Source of the DNA: Pseudorhodobacter sp. PARRP1
Lineage (GTDB): Bacteria; Pseudomonadota; Alphaproteobacteria; Rhodobacterales; Rhodobacteraceae
DNA length: 64,000 nucleotides
Direction of reading: 5' to 3'
Assembly: GCA_002256245.1 (NCBI GenBank)
Contig: NKIU01000001.1
Location: 796,232 to 860,231, forward strand
The position numbers and the translations under genes are program-made. The first letter of the stretch is position 1, and every line of letters begins with the position of its first letter. Of the stretch, positions 8,138-18,119 are shown in pieces. The notes beneath the pieces were generated by a model. It was not told the DNA's origin, searched no databases, and was given only the letters and a program-made list of their open reading frames with translations.

Positions 8138-9763
8138 ATGCAATTTCTGCGCTACCCGTTCGAGCCTCGATATTCGGCGATGACCCTGTGCGTCGTGCTG
8201 GCCGTTGTTTTCGCAGCCCTCAGCCAGCGGTGGCTGGCCTATGCCGATGTGCTGGAATTGCTGTGCATCGTCATGCTGGGCCTGTTGGCTTTGGGGGTGC
8301 ATGACCTTCTGCAAACCCGGCACGCAATCTTGCGCAACTATCCCATCGTCGCGCACATGCGCTTCATTCTGGAGGATATCCGCCCCGAATTGCGGCAATA
8401 CTTCTTCGAGGGTGAGAAAGACGGCGCACCTTTTCCGCGCGACAAGCGTGCGATCGTCTATCAGCGTGCCAAGCGCGAGCTTGATAAGCGGCCGTTCGGC
8501 ACAATGTATGATGTTTATCAAGAACAATACGAATGGCTCCACCACTCGATAGCCCCGCAACCTGCCGCGCCGATAGATGCGATGCGGGTCGATATTGGGC
8601 TTGGCCCGCGCGCCTATTCGGCGTCTTTGCTGAACATTTCCGCGATGAGTTATGGCGCTTTGTCTGCCAACGCGATCCGGTCTCTGAACAAAGGCGCGCT
8701 TGCGGGCGGCTTTTTCCACGACACAGGCGAGGGTGGCGTTTCACCCTATCATCGCGAATTCGGTGGCGATCTGGTGTGGGAGTTGGGTTCTGGCTATTTC
8801 GGCGCGCGCAATCTGGCGGGGGGGTTTGATGCTACCCTGTTTGCCGAGGCGTCGGCTGACCCGCAGATCAAGATGGTTGAACTGAAACTGTCCCAGGGCG
8901 CAAAGCCCGGCCACGGCGGCGTGTTGCCTGCCGCCAAAGTCACCCAGGAAATCTCGCAGATCCGCGGTGTGCCGATGGGGCAGGATTGCGTCTCGCCCGC
9001 CAGCCATTCCGCCTTTTCCACACCTGCGGGCCTGTTGGAGTTTGTCGCCAAGATGCGCGACCTCTCGGGGGGTAAACCTGCGGGGTTCAAGCTGTGCATC
9101 GGTCATCCGTGGGAATTCATGGCGATCTGCAAGGCGATTCTGGAAACCGGCATCACGCCAGATTTCATCGTGATCGACGGCAAGGAAGGCGGCACAGGCG
9201 CCGCCCCGTTAGAGTTCATGGATCATGTCGGCATGCCGCTGCGAGATGGATTGTCGTTTGCACACAATGCGTTGATCGGCATCGGATTGCGCGAGAAAAT
9301 CAAGATCGGCGCGTCTGGCAAGATCACCTCGGCGTTCGACATGGCCAAGGTCATGGCCTTGGGTGCGGATTGGTGCAACGCCGCGCGCGGGTTCATGTTT
9401 GCCGTGGGCTGCATTCAGGCACAGTCGTGCCATACCGGGCTGTGCCCAACCGGCGTCACATCGCAAGACCCGGCGCGGCAGCGCGCGATTGTGGTGCCCG
9501 ACAAGGCAGAGCGGGTGGCAAACTTCCACCACAACACCCTGCATGCTTTGGCAGAACTGGTGGCTGCCGCCGGCTTGGCCCATCCGCAAGATCTGCGCCC
9601 TCACCACTTTCAAAGGCGCGCATCTTCCGACAAGGTTATCTCGTTTGCCGAACAGTATGAACAACTGAAACCCGGACAACTGCTGGCAGACCCATCGTCC
9701 TCGCCACGTTTCCGCGACGCTTGGGCACTGTCATCCCCGCATAGCTTCGCACGGGTGGGTTAA
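8138..9763 (+). CDS. FMN-binding glutamate synthase family protein
   Basis: A 541-residue protein with two N-terminal hydrophobic stretches (about 15-55) and then the FMN barrel of the glutamate synthase large subunit: NISAMSYGALSANAIRSLNKGA, GEGGVSPYH, DCVSPASHSAF, DFIVIDGKEGGTGAAPLEF and CHTGLCPTGV. It lacks the GATase domain, so it cannot use glutamine as a full GltB would; the reaction of this stand-alone, membrane-linked family is unknown. I chose the ATG at 138 bases into the 8-kb mark (8138) behind AAAGGA; an upstream ATG at 8090 has no ribosome site. Its TAA shares TTAA with the convergent gene. Confidence 0.88.
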   Translation: MQFLRYPFEPRYSAMTLCVVLAVVFAALSQRWLAYADVLELLCIVMLGLLALGVHDLLQTRHAILRNYPIVAHMRFILEDIRPELRQYFFEGEKDGAPFPRDKRAIVYQRAKRELDKRPFGTMYDVYQEQYEWLHHSIAPQPAAPIDAMRVDIGLGPRAYSASLLNISAMSYGALSANAIRSLNKGALAGGFFHDTGEGGVSPYHREFGGDLVWELGSGYFGARNLAGGFDATLFAEASADPQIKMVELKLSQGAKPGHGGVLPAAKVTQEISQIRGVPMGQDCVSPASHSAFSTPAGLLEFVAKMRDLSGGKPAGFKLCIGHPWEFMAICKAILETGITPDFIVIDGKEGGTGAAPLEFMDHVGMPLRDGLSFAHNALIGIGLREKIKIGASGKITSAFDMAKVMALGADWCNAARGFMFAVGCIQAQSCHTGLCPTGVTSQDPARQRAIVVPDKAERVANFHHNTLHALAELVAAAGLAHPQDLRPHHFQRRASSDKVISFAEQYEQLKPGQLLADPSSSPRFRDAWALSSPHSFARVG

Positions 9764-11736
9764 AGCGACAGCGCCAGTTTGCGCCCCTCGTGAAACGCAT
9801 AGGCGGCAAGCCGTGGGGCAACGCAATCGCCGATCCGGTGCGTCCGCTTGCCGGGGATATGTTCGGGAAACGGGTCAAACGCCCGATTTGTCGTGGCCAT
9901 AACCAGTGCAGAGGCTGGGATAACCTCTTGAGTGCCCGTCAACATGTTCAAGATCGACGCGCCATTGCCGTGCCAGCGCGCGATACAGGATTCAGTCTTG
10001 AAAACGACGCCCAACTTCGCCATGCGTCGCCGCGCCGCGCCATCTGCAGCCGTGCGGGCGATTTCCTTGCCGACAAAGGCTTCGGGGGTCACGACAGTCA
10101 CCTGCTTGCCTGCCTCCGCCAAAGCCCAAGCGGTGCCAACGCCGCGCCAGTTCGAGCCTTCATCGTAAACAATCACCGCATCGCCCAGCCGTGCCTCGCG
10201 CCGCATGACAGCTTCGGGCGACCATACCGCGCCCAACTCTAGCCCCGGCAGGCTTTCCAGATGCGGCAGCCAGCGTTGAAAGGCTTTTTCATCTGGCAAA
10301 GACCCGGTCGCCAGAATCACAGTGTCGGCCGGATGCGCCGCAATCTCGTCCGCGTCCAGATAGGTATTCAGGCGCAAGGTAACGCCCAGTTTCTCAAACT
10401 GGCGCTCATACCACGCCATCAGATCAAGAATCTGCGCCCGGCGCGGCTGCATGCCCGCAAGTCGGAATTGCCCGCCGATAACGGGTAAAGCCTCAACGAT
10501 TTCAACCCGGTAACCCCGCTCGGCCGCGGCGCGGGCGGTCTCTAGGCCGGCGGGGCCAGCACCGACGACAAGAACGGATTTGGTCTGTGCCGCCATCTGG
10601 AACCGGTCGCCGCCCCACTCCCATTCGCGGCCCACCGAAGGGTTGATCAGGCAGGAAATCCAGTAGTCCCGGCTGCGGCGCCCCCAACACATCTGGTTGC
10701 ACGAAATACAGCCGCGAATATCTTCGACGCGCCCCTCCGTGGTCTTGCGCGCGAGATGCGGATCGGCGATTTGCCCGCGCACGATCGACACCAGATCAGC
10801 CTCGCCTGCCGACAGGATCGACTCGGCGTTTTCCGGTGTCCGGACCCCAGCCTCTGATGTGATTTTGATGTTCTTTGCCAAGGCTTTAAGCTGCACCGTC
10901 AGTGGCGTGGTCAGCTTTTCACCATGGGTGAACGGCGGGATGATCGCGTCAAACTCCAGATAGCTGCCGGCACCAACCGTCACGTAATCCACATGCCCAG
11001 TCGCGTCATGCAGGCTAATGATTTCACACATATTTTCCGCCGAGAGCGTCGCAGAATAGGCGGTAGAATAGCTGACGGCCATACCGATGATGAAATCCTC
11101 CCCACAGGCGCGGCGGATGTTTTCCACCAAGTTGCGCGAAAAGCGTGTGCGGTTTTCCAGACTGCCGCCCCATTTGTCGTCGCGCTGGTTTGACCAAGGC
11201 GTCCAGAATTGATCCAGCAGCGAATGGTAGGCCGCCCAGACCTCCACGCCGTGAAAGCCCGATTTCTGCGCCCGCACCGCCGCCGCAAGATGCGCCGCCA
11301 GCAATTCCTCAATCTCGGCCTCGGTCATTTTGTGCGAGCCGTCGCTGTCATGATAGGACGGGCCGCCCGAGGGCGACCAGTGTGGCGCAAAGCTCAGGTC
11401 AGAATCGCCGTGCGCGCCCACGTGGTAAATCTGCTGGCAGATCACCGCGCCCGCATCTTTGACCTTTTCGGTAATACGTTGAAAATGCGGGATGATATCG
11501 TCGGATTCGGGCAACATGTTGCCGCGCGTCAAAACGCCGGTGCGGTGCGCTGGCACAGGCTCTGTCACGATCATCCCGGCCCCGCCCAAGGCGCGCTCCA
11601 GCAAGTAGCCTTCCATCCGGGCACCGGGAAGCCCCTGTTCCGCCATGTTGTTGGTGTGGGCACCAAACACGATGCGATTGCGCAGGGTCTGGCCGCGCAA
11701 CTGCAACGGCGAAAGAAGGCGGGGATGCGCGGTCAT
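9760..11736 (-). CDS. NADH:flavin oxidoreductase with C-terminal FAD/NAD domain
   Basis: A 658-residue protein of the 2,4-dienoyl-CoA reductase/trimethylamine dehydrogenase type. Residues about 8-350 form an Old-Yellow-Enzyme FMN barrel (FGAHTNNMAEQG, GFHGVEVWAAYHSLLDQF). Cysteines for a 4Fe-4S cluster follow (CISCNQMCWGRR, then CLINPSVGRE), then a Rossmann domain (VLVVGAGPAGLETARAAAERG). Relatives act on dienoyl-CoAs or N-methyl amines; the adjacent aldehyde dehydrogenase fits either an amine-demethylation or an aldehyde-producing pathway. The start at 11736 has GGAG five bases upstream. Confidence 0.85.
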   Translation of the reverse strand: MTAHPRLLSPLQLRGQTLRNRIVFGAHTNNMAEQGLPGARMEGYLLERALGGAGMIVTEPVPAHRTGVLTRGNMLPESDDIIPHFQRITEKVKDAGAVICQQIYHVGAHGDSDLSFAPHWSPSGGPSYHDSDGSHKMTEAEIEELLAAHLAAAVRAQKSGFHGVEVWAAYHSLLDQFWTPWSNQRDDKWGGSLENRTRFSRNLVENIRRACGEDFIIGMAVSYSTAYSATLSAENMCEIISLHDATGHVDYVTVGAGSYLEFDAIIPPFTHGEKLTTPLTVQLKALAKNIKITSEAGVRTPENAESILSAGEADLVSIVRGQIADPHLARKTTEGRVEDIRGCISCNQMCWGRRSRDYWISCLINPSVGREWEWGGDRFQMAAQTKSVLVVGAGPAGLETARAAAERGYRVEIVEALPVIGGQFRLAGMQPRRAQILDLMAWYERQFEKLGVTLRLNTYLDADEIAAHPADTVILATGSLPDEKAFQRWLPHLESLPGLELGAVWSPEAVMRREARLGDAVIVYDEGSNWRGVGTAWALAEAGKQVTVVTPEAFVGKEIARTAADGAARRRMAKLGVVFKTESCIARWHGNGASILNMLTGTQEVIPASALVMATTNRAFDPFPEHIPGKRTHRIGDCVAPRLAAYAFHEGRKLALSL

Positions 11737-11776
11737 GCTGGCTCCTGCTGTGGCTGGATGCAGAAAAGCGCGAATC

Positions 11777-11788
11777 GACACATGTGTC
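11777..11788 (-). promoter_or_regulatory. 12-bp palindrome overlapping a TTGACA upstream of the flavin oxidoreductase gene
   Basis: GACACATGTGTC is a perfect palindrome 40 bases upstream of the start codon. On the minus strand its left arm overlaps a TTGACA (11785-11790) that could be a -35 box, so a regulator bound here would occlude the promoter. The matching -10 box is poor. Confidence 0.4.
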
Positions 11789-11814
11789 AAGTTTTAGCGC
11801 AGCATCAGAAATGC

Positions 11815-11843
11815 AAAACGCCGCCCGGTCGGGGCGGCGTTTT
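11815..11843 (-). terminator. Intrinsic terminator of the aldehyde dehydrogenase gene
   Basis: Arms AAAACGCCGCC and GGCGGCGTTTT (11 bp, perfect) enclose a 7-base loop and start 13 bases beyond the aldehyde dehydrogenase stop. The A/T arms give a T-run on the minus strand. It separates that gene from the flavin oxidoreductase gene, so the latter needs its own promoter. Confidence 0.8.
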
Positions 11844-11856
11844 GTCGATCATGCGC

Positions 11857-13302
11857 TTAGGCCGGTTCAGAATCCCAACCCGATATCGCTTTAACCTCCA
11901 GAAACTCCTCAAGCCCCCAATGACCGCCCTCGCGCGCGCGGCCCGAAGCTTTCACCCCGCCAAAGGGCGAGCCTGCGCCACGCGACTTGCCGTTCATTTC
12001 CACCATGCCAGAGCGCAAGCGCCGCGCCATGCGATTGCGCCGCGCACCGTCCTGCGATTGGACATAATTCGTTAAGCCATAGGGCGTATCATTGGCGATG
12101 CGCACCGCATCTTCTTCGGTATCGAAAGGAATGATCGACAGCACAGGCCCAAAAATCTCTTCCTTTTCAATCGTCATGCCCGGCACCACGTCGGCGAACA
12201 CCGTGGGCTTGACGTAAAAGCCCCGGTTGAAGCCCTCGGGCAGGCCCGGGCCACCGGCGACCAGACGCGCGCCTTCGTCGATGCCCTTCTGGATGTAGCC
12301 CTGAATCTGCTCCCACTGGCGCTTGTTCACCACGGGGCCGATGTGCTTGCCGGTGTCATGCGCCGATCCGACCTTGATGGAATCGGCAACCTGCGCCGCA
12401 ATCTCAACCGCCCGGTCGTAGATCGGGCGCTCTACCAGCATCCGGCTGGGCGCGTTGCAGCTTTGGCCAGAGTTGTTCATCATATGCCGGACGCCGCGTT
12501 CAACCGCCTTGTCGTCGGCATCGGCGAAAATCACATTTGCGCCCTTGCCGCCCAGTTCCAGCGTCACGCGCTTCAGCGTTTGCGCGGCGGCGGCCGAAAT
12601 CGCCCGACCGGCGCGGGTTGATCCGGTAAACGAGATCATCTCGACATCCGGATGCGAAGACAGCACTGCGCCCACGCCCTGACCATCGCCGTTCACCAGG
12701 TTGAACACGCCCGGCGGCAGGCCTGCATCGTGGCAGAATTCGGCAAACAAAATCGCGTTCAGCGGGCTTTCCTCGGAAGGCTTCAGCACGCAGGTGCAAC
12801 CAGCCAGAATCGCCGGAATGGCCTTCAATGCAATCTGGTTCATCGGCCAGTTCCACGGCGTAATCAGGCCAACCACACCAATCGCTTCCAGCGCGATACG
12901 GTCGTTGGGCGCGTGCGGCCCCAGCGGGCGGACCCATTCCAGCGCGTCAAACGCGGTTAGGAAATTGGTCGCATGCCATGGCAGGCAGGGCGCTTGACTG
13001 CTGCGCGCCATGTCGATCGGCGCGCCCATTTCGATGGCGATGGCATGGGCCAATTCTTCAAGCCGCAGTTCATACTGCTGCAGGATTTTCACCACGACAT
13101 CGCGGCGCACGACAGGATCGGTCGCAGCCCAAGCCGGGAATGCCGCCTTTGCCGCGGCAACCGCAGCATTGGTGTCGGCTTCAGACCCTAGCGAAATCAC
13201 CGCGCAGGGTTCTTCGGTTGAAGGGTCAATCACCTCAAAATCACGCGGGGTGACGGGGGGCACCCATGCGCCGTTGATGTAGAAATCGCGCTTGATGATC
13301 AT
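11857..13302 (-). CDS. Aldehyde dehydrogenase family protein
   Basis: A 481-residue NAD(P)-dependent aldehyde dehydrogenase. Catalytic residues are Glu249 (LELGGKGAN) and Cys282 (NNSGQSCNAPSR); TPWNWP and FTGSTRAG line the cofactor site, and FGGVKASGRAREGG ends the protein. The substrate is not evident. The start at 13302 follows GGAGG closely, which excludes a 51-residue upstream extension. It is transcribed away from the peroxiredoxin gene. Confidence 0.9.
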   Translation of the reverse strand: MIIKRDFYINGAWVPPVTPRDFEVIDPSTEEPCAVISLGSEADTNAAVAAAKAAFPAWAATDPVVRRDVVVKILQQYELRLEELAHAIAIEMGAPIDMARSSQAPCLPWHATNFLTAFDALEWVRPLGPHAPNDRIALEAIGVVGLITPWNWPMNQIALKAIPAILAGCTCVLKPSEESPLNAILFAEFCHDAGLPPGVFNLVNGDGQGVGAVLSSHPDVEMISFTGSTRAGRAISAAAAQTLKRVTLELGGKGANVIFADADDKAVERGVRHMMNNSGQSCNAPSRMLVERPIYDRAVEIAAQVADSIKVGSAHDTGKHIGPVVNKRQWEQIQGYIQKGIDEGARLVAGGPGLPEGFNRGFYVKPTVFADVVPGMTIEKEEIFGPVLSIIPFDTEEDAVRIANDTPYGLTNYVQSQDGARRNRMARRLRSGMVEMNGKSRGAGSPFGGVKASGRAREGGHWGLEEFLEVKAISGWDSEPA

Positions 13303-13528
13303 GCTAGCCTCCAAGGATTTGATCATAATATGGCAGCCCACCCGCCACCATACAACCATTTGCCCGACAGGAAATGTCGCGAAATGCAGGGCCGCCGCGA
13401 CCGCTCTATTCCGATCTGCGGCGATATCGTGGAATTTCCGTCCCTTCTGACCCAAGATGAACGCGAGATGGTGAAATTCCGTTCCAAATCGCTTACATCA
13501 AGCGCATCTGACAGTCGCAGGAGAAAAC

Positions 13529-14185
13529 ATGTCCATCCGCATCAACGACATCGCGCCCGATTTCACCGCCGAATCCACTGCTGGCACCATCCATTTCCAT
13601 GATTGGCTGGCGGGTGGCTATGCCATCATCTTCAGCCATCCGCGTGATTTCACGCCTGTCTGCACCACCGAATTTGGCGCGGTGGCGCAACTTGCCCCCG
13701 AGTGGAAAAAGCGCAACACCAAGGTTATCGGCGTGTCGGTTGACTCGGTGGCCGATCACGGCAAATGGAAGCGCGATATCGAGGCTTTCGGCGGTGCGCC
13801 CGCAGTTTTCCCGATCATCGACGACACCAGCCTGACCGTCGCCAAAGCCTTCGACATGCTGCCCGCCGATTACTACCTGCCAGCCGAGGGCCGCACCCCC
13901 GCCAACACCGCCACCGTGCGAACGGTCTATATCATCGGGCCGGATAAAAAAGTCCGCCTGTCAATGACTTATCCGATGAGCGTTGGCCGCAACTTTGCCG
14001 AGATTCTGCGCGCACTCGACGCCGTGCAGGCCACCGACGGCGTGCCGATTGCGACCCCCGCCAACTGGCAGCCGGGACAGGATGTGATCGTGGCGCTCAG
14101 CCTGAACAACGATCAGGCGACCGAGAAATTCGGTGCGCTGGACATCAAACTGCCATATCTGCGGTTTGCGAAACAGCCGAAGTAA
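13529..14185 (+). CDS. 1-Cys peroxiredoxin (Prx6 type)
   Basis: A 218-residue Prx6-type peroxidase. The peroxidatic cysteine is Cys45 in RDFTPVCTTEFG, and it is the only cysteine in the protein, so no internal resolving cysteine exists. The long C-terminal arm (NWQPGQDVIVALSLNND) is typical of the class. It reduces hydrogen peroxide and alkyl hydroperoxides in the cytoplasm. The last 41 bases overlap the 3' end of the convergent RgpF-like gene. Confidence 0.92.
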   Translation: MSIRINDIAPDFTAESTAGTIHFHDWLAGGYAIIFSHPRDFTPVCTTEFGAVAQLAPEWKKRNTKVIGVSVDSVADHGKWKRDIEAFGGAPAVFPIIDDTSLTVAKAFDMLPADYYLPAEGRTPANTATVRTVYIIGPDKKVRLSMTYPMSVGRNFAEILRALDAVQATDGVPIATPANWQPGQDVIVALSLNNDQATEKFGALDIKLPYLRFAKQPK

Positions 14186-15302
14186 GACCGCGCTCGGTCA
14201 GCATGTGTGGGCCCATAGGGTCGCCCAGATCATCAATCAGGGCGACCAAAGCAGCGGTTTCACGAACGTTTGGCCGAAACATCTTTTTCTTCAGGAAGGT
14301 GTGGTTCTTTTGTTCGATCAGAAAACGTGGTGCTGTCATCGCAGCGCCACCCTTGCCGATGGCGAGATACATGAACTGCTGCAATTGCTCTCGTGAAAGG
14401 TTTTCCAACCCCGGAGAACGCTCGAGTTCGTGAAGCACCCGAACCACATTTGGCGCGTCGAAATAAGCAAAGTTGTTAAAAACGTGCCGCAGCGCTGGCA
14501 GATCCATTGCCGCAAATACCGTGTCCAGATCCGTTGCATCTGCGGTCGCCCCATGGCTAAAGCCATGGGCGATAACCCACTGTGAAAGGCCGATTTCACC
14601 GCGGCGGATGGTGCGATGTCGGCCCTGCGAGATACGCAAACCCTTCCACCAGCGTAGGAAATCTCTGCTGCCGAGCAAGCCTTGTCCGATGGAAAGCGCA
14701 TATGAGCCGTAATGGAAATTCTTGCGCATGCGATCCGGGGACCATTTACGGACCTCGTAATTGTCAACTTTCCCCCGGTTCTGAACAAAACCCGACTCCA
14801 TCGCACCAACGAAATCCTTGCCCAACGCTTCAGCCTCGGCCAGCCAGTTCATCTTTCCTGCCAGTGGAAACCACGCAGAATCGTTCAGCAGGGCAAGCCG
14901 TTCCAACTGCGGCAACAGACTTTTGATTTGAAGAATGGCGGCACGGTAGCCGCCGAAATCATAGCCAAAGTTCGGACGCTCCATCACCTGCCAGGCATGC
15001 TCTTGCAGCAGCGCAACATCCTGTGGCTGCAAAGGCAGATTGGCCACCACCAAGGGCGCATAGCCGTTCGCGATCATGTAGCGCAGCGAGTGCAGATGCG
15101 TCGGCAAGACCCCGGTTTTCGGAAAGATCAGATAGATCGCAATCTTGGAGCCTGCGGGAACAACCCCATGATAAAGCTTGTGAAAGTGGCTGAGGTAATG
15201 GTCGCTGAACTGCTGCGGAAACACATTCTGAAACAGGGTCAGCGCGGCTTTCTTCACCGCCCCCGGATCGCCCGGCATTTCGAAACCGCGATTGTTGGCC
15301 AT
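14145..15302 (-). CDS. Rhamnan synthesis protein F (RgpF)-like protein
   Basis: A 385-residue RgpF-family protein. IAIYLIFPKTGVLPTHLHSLRYMIANGYAPLVVAN resembles the family's N-terminal sheet, and RPNFGYDFGGYRAAI followed by LLNDSAWFPL is its signature. Members take part in building rhamnose-containing or related polysaccharides, probably as glycosyltransferases, but no reaction is proven. No other polysaccharide genes are adjacent. The 3' end overlaps the peroxiredoxin gene by 41 bases. Confidence 0.8.
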   Translation of the reverse strand: MANNRGFEMPGDPGAVKKAALTLFQNVFPQQFSDHYLSHFHKLYHGVVPAGSKIAIYLIFPKTGVLPTHLHSLRYMIANGYAPLVVANLPLQPQDVALLQEHAWQVMERPNFGYDFGGYRAAILQIKSLLPQLERLALLNDSAWFPLAGKMNWLAEAEALGKDFVGAMESGFVQNRGKVDNYEVRKWSPDRMRKNFHYGSYALSIGQGLLGSRDFLRWWKGLRISQGRHRTIRRGEIGLSQWVIAHGFSHGATADATDLDTVFAAMDLPALRHVFNNFAYFDAPNVVRVLHELERSPGLENLSREQLQQFMYLAIGKGGAAMTAPRFLIEQKNHTFLKKKMFRPNVRETAALVALIDDLGDPMGPHMLTERGLTSAVSQTADMAV

Positions 15303-15384
15303 GCTTGATACTCCACTCGCAAAACACTGCGCGCCCAGGGCACCTTTCCTGACAGCAGCCCAATGCTATCGGCGACCTTACATA

Positions 15385-15419
15385 AACAAATGACGGGCAA
15401 GGCCATGCCTCGCCCGTCA
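15385..15419 (-). terminator. Intrinsic terminator of pnp
   Basis: Arms TGACGGGC (15391-15398) and GCCCGTCA (15412-15419) are perfect 8-bp complements with a 13-base loop; on the minus strand they are followed by ATTTGTTTA. It starts 18 bases past the pnp stop. Confidence 0.75.
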
Positions 15420-15436
15420 CGTTTTGTCACAAAAGC

Positions 15437-17578
15437 TTAAGCCTCTGCGGCTTCGTCCTTGGTCTCAGAAATTTCCAGACCGGTTTCCTGATCGACCATC
15501 TTCATGCCCAAACGGACCTTGCCGCGATCGTCAAAGCCCAGAAGTTTAACCTTAACCTCTTGGCCTTCTTTCAGGATTTCGTTCGGGTGGTTCAGGCGCT
15601 TGTTGGCGATCTGAGACACATGCACCAGACCATCGCGCTTGCCGAAGAAGTTCACAAACGCGCCGAAATCGACCAGTTTGACGACCTTACCGGTGTAGAT
15701 ATGGCCCTCTTCCGGCTCTGCCACGATCGACCAGATCATGTCATAGGCCTTCTTGATGTTCTCAGCCGACGACGACGCGATCTTGATGATGCCTTCGTCG
15801 TTGATGTCCACTTTCGCGCCCGACAGCTCGACGATCTCACGGATCACCTTGCCGCCCGAACCGATCACTTCACGGATCTTGTCGGTCGGGATCTGCAAGG
15901 TTTCGATTTTCGGAGCGTATTCCGAGAACCCTTGCGGAGCCGACAGCGCCTTGTTCATCTCACCCAAGATGTGCAAACGGCCATCCTTGGCTTGCGACAA
16001 AGCCTGCGCCATGATTTCCGGGGTGATGCCCGCAACCTTGATGTCCATCTGCATCGTGGTGATGCCGTTGGCGGTGCCTGCAACCTTGAAATCCATGTCG
16101 CCAAGGTGATCTTCGTCGCCCAGAATATCGGTCAGAACCGCAAAGCGGCCATCATCTTCCAGGATCAGACCCATCGCCACACCAGCAACCGGCGATTTCA
16201 GCGGAACGCCCGCATCCATCATCGAAAGCGAGCCACCGCAAACCGAAGCCATCGACGACGAGCCGTTGCTCTCGGTGATCTCGGACACCAAACGGATGGT
16301 GTAGGGGAAATCGGTCGAAGCAGGCAGAACCGCCTGCAACGCGCGCCAAGCCAGCTTGCCGTGGCCAATCTCACGACGCCCCGGAGAGCCTACGCGGCCC
16401 ACTTCGCCCACCGAATAGGGCGGGAAGTTGTAGTGCAGCAGGAAGTTCGAACGCGAATTGCCGTGCAGCGCGTCGATGATCTGCTCATCTTCGCCGGTGC
16501 CCAAAGTGGTTACAACCAGACCCTGGGTTTCGCCACGGGTGAACAAAGCCGAACCATGGGTGCGCGGCAGGATACCGGTTTCCGACACGATCGGACGCAC
16601 GGTCGTGTTGTTGCGCCCGTCAATCCGCGCGCCGCCGTTGATGATGTCGCCGCGCAGGATCGAGGCTTCCAGTTTCTTCACAGCCGAGCCGAGGTTCAGA
16701 TCGGCCTTGTCCTCATCCGACAAAGCACCCTTGATCGCCGAAACCGCATCCGAGATCGCCGTCGTGCGCTCTTGCTTGTCGCGGATTGCGAAAGCCGCGC
16801 GCATCTGGGTCTCGCCAGCCGCTTTCACACGACCATACAGTTCCGAATAATCCGGCGCATGGAAGTCGAACGGCTCTTTGGCGCAATCTTCTGCAAAATC
16901 AATGATCAGGTCGATCACCGGCTGCATCGCTGCATGGCCGAATTTCACAGCACCCAGCATTTCTTCTTCGGTCAGCTCGTAAGCTTCCGATTCCACCATC
17001 ATCACGGCGTCTTTGGTGCCAGCAATAACCAGATCCAAACGCTGATCGGGGTTGTTGCGCAGCTGATGCATGTCATCCACGCTCGGGTTCAGCGTGTAGT
17101 TGCCACCGGTGAAACCAACGCGGGCCGCACCAATCGGGCCCATGAACGGCACGCCAGAAATCGTCAGCGCCGCCGAAACGGCGATCATCGCGACGATATC
17201 CGGGTCATTGGTCAGATCGTGCGACAGCACGGTTGCCATCACCAGAACTTCGTTCTTGAAGCCTTCAACAAACAGCGGGCGGCACGGACGGTCGATCAGA
17301 CGCGAGGTCAGCGTCTCTTTCTCAGACGGCCGCGCTTCGCGTTTGAAAAAGCCGCCCGGAATTTTCCCAGCGGCGTAGTATTTCTCTTGATAATGCACGG
17401 TCAGCGGGAAGAAATCCTGCCCCGGTTTCGGCGCGCGCGCATAAGTCACGTTGGCCATGACGCTGGTTTCGCCCAAAGTGGCGATGACCGAGCCGTCAGC
17501 CTGACGGGCAACCTTGCCCGATTCCAGCGTCAGCGTTTCTTCGCCCCACTGGATGGATTTTTTAGTCACGTTGAACAT
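15437..17578 (-). CDS. pnp: Polyribonucleotide nucleotidyltransferase (PNPase)
   Basis: A full-length 713-residue PNPase: two RNase PH domains ([24 protein letters not shown] at the start; [20 protein letters not shown] in the second), a KH domain ([14 protein letters not shown]) and a C-terminal S1 domain ([33 protein letters not shown]). It degrades RNA 3'-to-5' by phosphorolysis. Normally pnp directly follows rpsO; here a toxin-antitoxin pair lies between them, with a 169-base leader before pnp that may carry its own promoter. Confidence 0.97.
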   Translation of the reverse strand: MFNVTKKSIQWGEETLTLESGKVARQADGSVIATLGETSVMANVTYARAPKPGQDFFPLTVHYQEKYYAAGKIPGGFFKREARPSEKETLTSRLIDRPCRPLFVEGFKNEVLVMATVLSHDLTNDPDIVAMIAVSAALTISGVPFMGPIGAARVGFTGGNYTLNPSVDDMHQLRNNPDQRLDLVIAGTKDAVMMVESEAYELTEEEMLGAVKFGHAAMQPVIDLIIDFAEDCAKEPFDFHAPDYSELYGRVKAAGETQMRAAFAIRDKQERTTAISDAVSAIKGALSDEDKADLNLGSAVKKLEASILRGDIINGGARIDGRNNTTVRPIVSETGILPRTHGSALFTRGETQGLVVTTLGTGEDEQIIDALHGNSRSNFLLHYNFPPYSVGEVGRVGSPGRREIGHGKLAWRALQAVLPASTDFPYTIRLVSEITESNGSSSMASVCGGSLSMMDAGVPLKSPVAGVAMGLILEDDGRFAVLTDILGDEDHLGDMDFKVAGTANGITTMQMDIKVAGITPEIMAQALSQAKDGRLHILGEMNKALSAPQGFSEYAPKIETLQIPTDKIREVIGSGGKVIREIVELSGAKVDINDEGIIKIASSSAENIKKAYDMIWSIVAEPEEGHIYTGKVVKLVDFGAFVNFFGKRDGLVHVSQIANKRLNHPNEILKEGQEVKVKLLGFDDRGKVRLGMKMVDQETGLEISETKDEAAEA

Positions 17579-17747
17579 CTATCGTTCCCTGTATGGAAGC
17601 AGCCACAGACCCCTTGCCCGTGTCTTCCTTTTGAATCGCGGCCCCATTGCCGCCGCCCCCTATCCTGATGCATGCGGCCGGGGGCAGGCCTCATATCGCA
17701 GATTGCGCGCGTTTACAGGAAAAGGGCGGGTTTGGGAAGGGGATGCC

Positions 17748-18119
17748 TCAGGGTCTGCGGATGCGTGCCACAAACCAATCGGAAATTTGCTGAAAATCAT
17801 ATTGCCCATCAGCAACGGCAACCACAAAATCGTCAATCCGTTCGTCGTCTGGAATGTCAAGCATGTAACCGCTTCGATCAACAAGGATTTCGACCAATAG
17901 CCACGCGGTTCGTTTATTCCCGTCCACAAATCCGTGATTGCCGACCATGCTGTGTAAAACTGCGGCTGCTTTGCGGGCAATGGGCTTGTGATAGCCAGAA
18001 TAGGGTCGCGCCAAGGCTGACTCAATAAGATGAAGGCTGCTGATTCCAGCTCGCCCACCGAAAACGAGCGCTTCATCGTGCGCAGTAAGGGCATCAGCAA
18101 GGGTTAGGCGATAATGCAT
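17748..18119 (-). CDS. Death-on-curing (Doc)-family toxin
   Basis: A 123-residue Fic-fold protein with the core motif HGFVDGNKRTAW (His62, Asp66, Asn68, Lys69, Arg70), the Doc-type variant of HxFxxGNxR. In phage P1, Doc is a kinase that phosphorylates EF-Tu at threonine and halts translation. The ATG follows the antitoxin's TGA directly, so the two are translationally coupled. It is probably a functional type II toxin, since the motif and the length are intact. Confidence 0.87.
   Translation of the reverse strand: MHYRLTLADALTAHDEALVFGGRAGISSLHLIESALARPYSGYHKPIARKAAAVLHSMVGNHGFVDGNKRTAWLLVEILVDRSGYMLDIPDDERIDDFVVAVADGQYDFQQISDWFVARIRRP

Noticed and set aside
15560-17668. A 702-codon open frame on the plus strand opposite pnp
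   Set aside because: It mirrors pnp codon by codon, is rich in Arg/His, has no ribosome site and no recognisable domain; GC-rich codon bias explains it.
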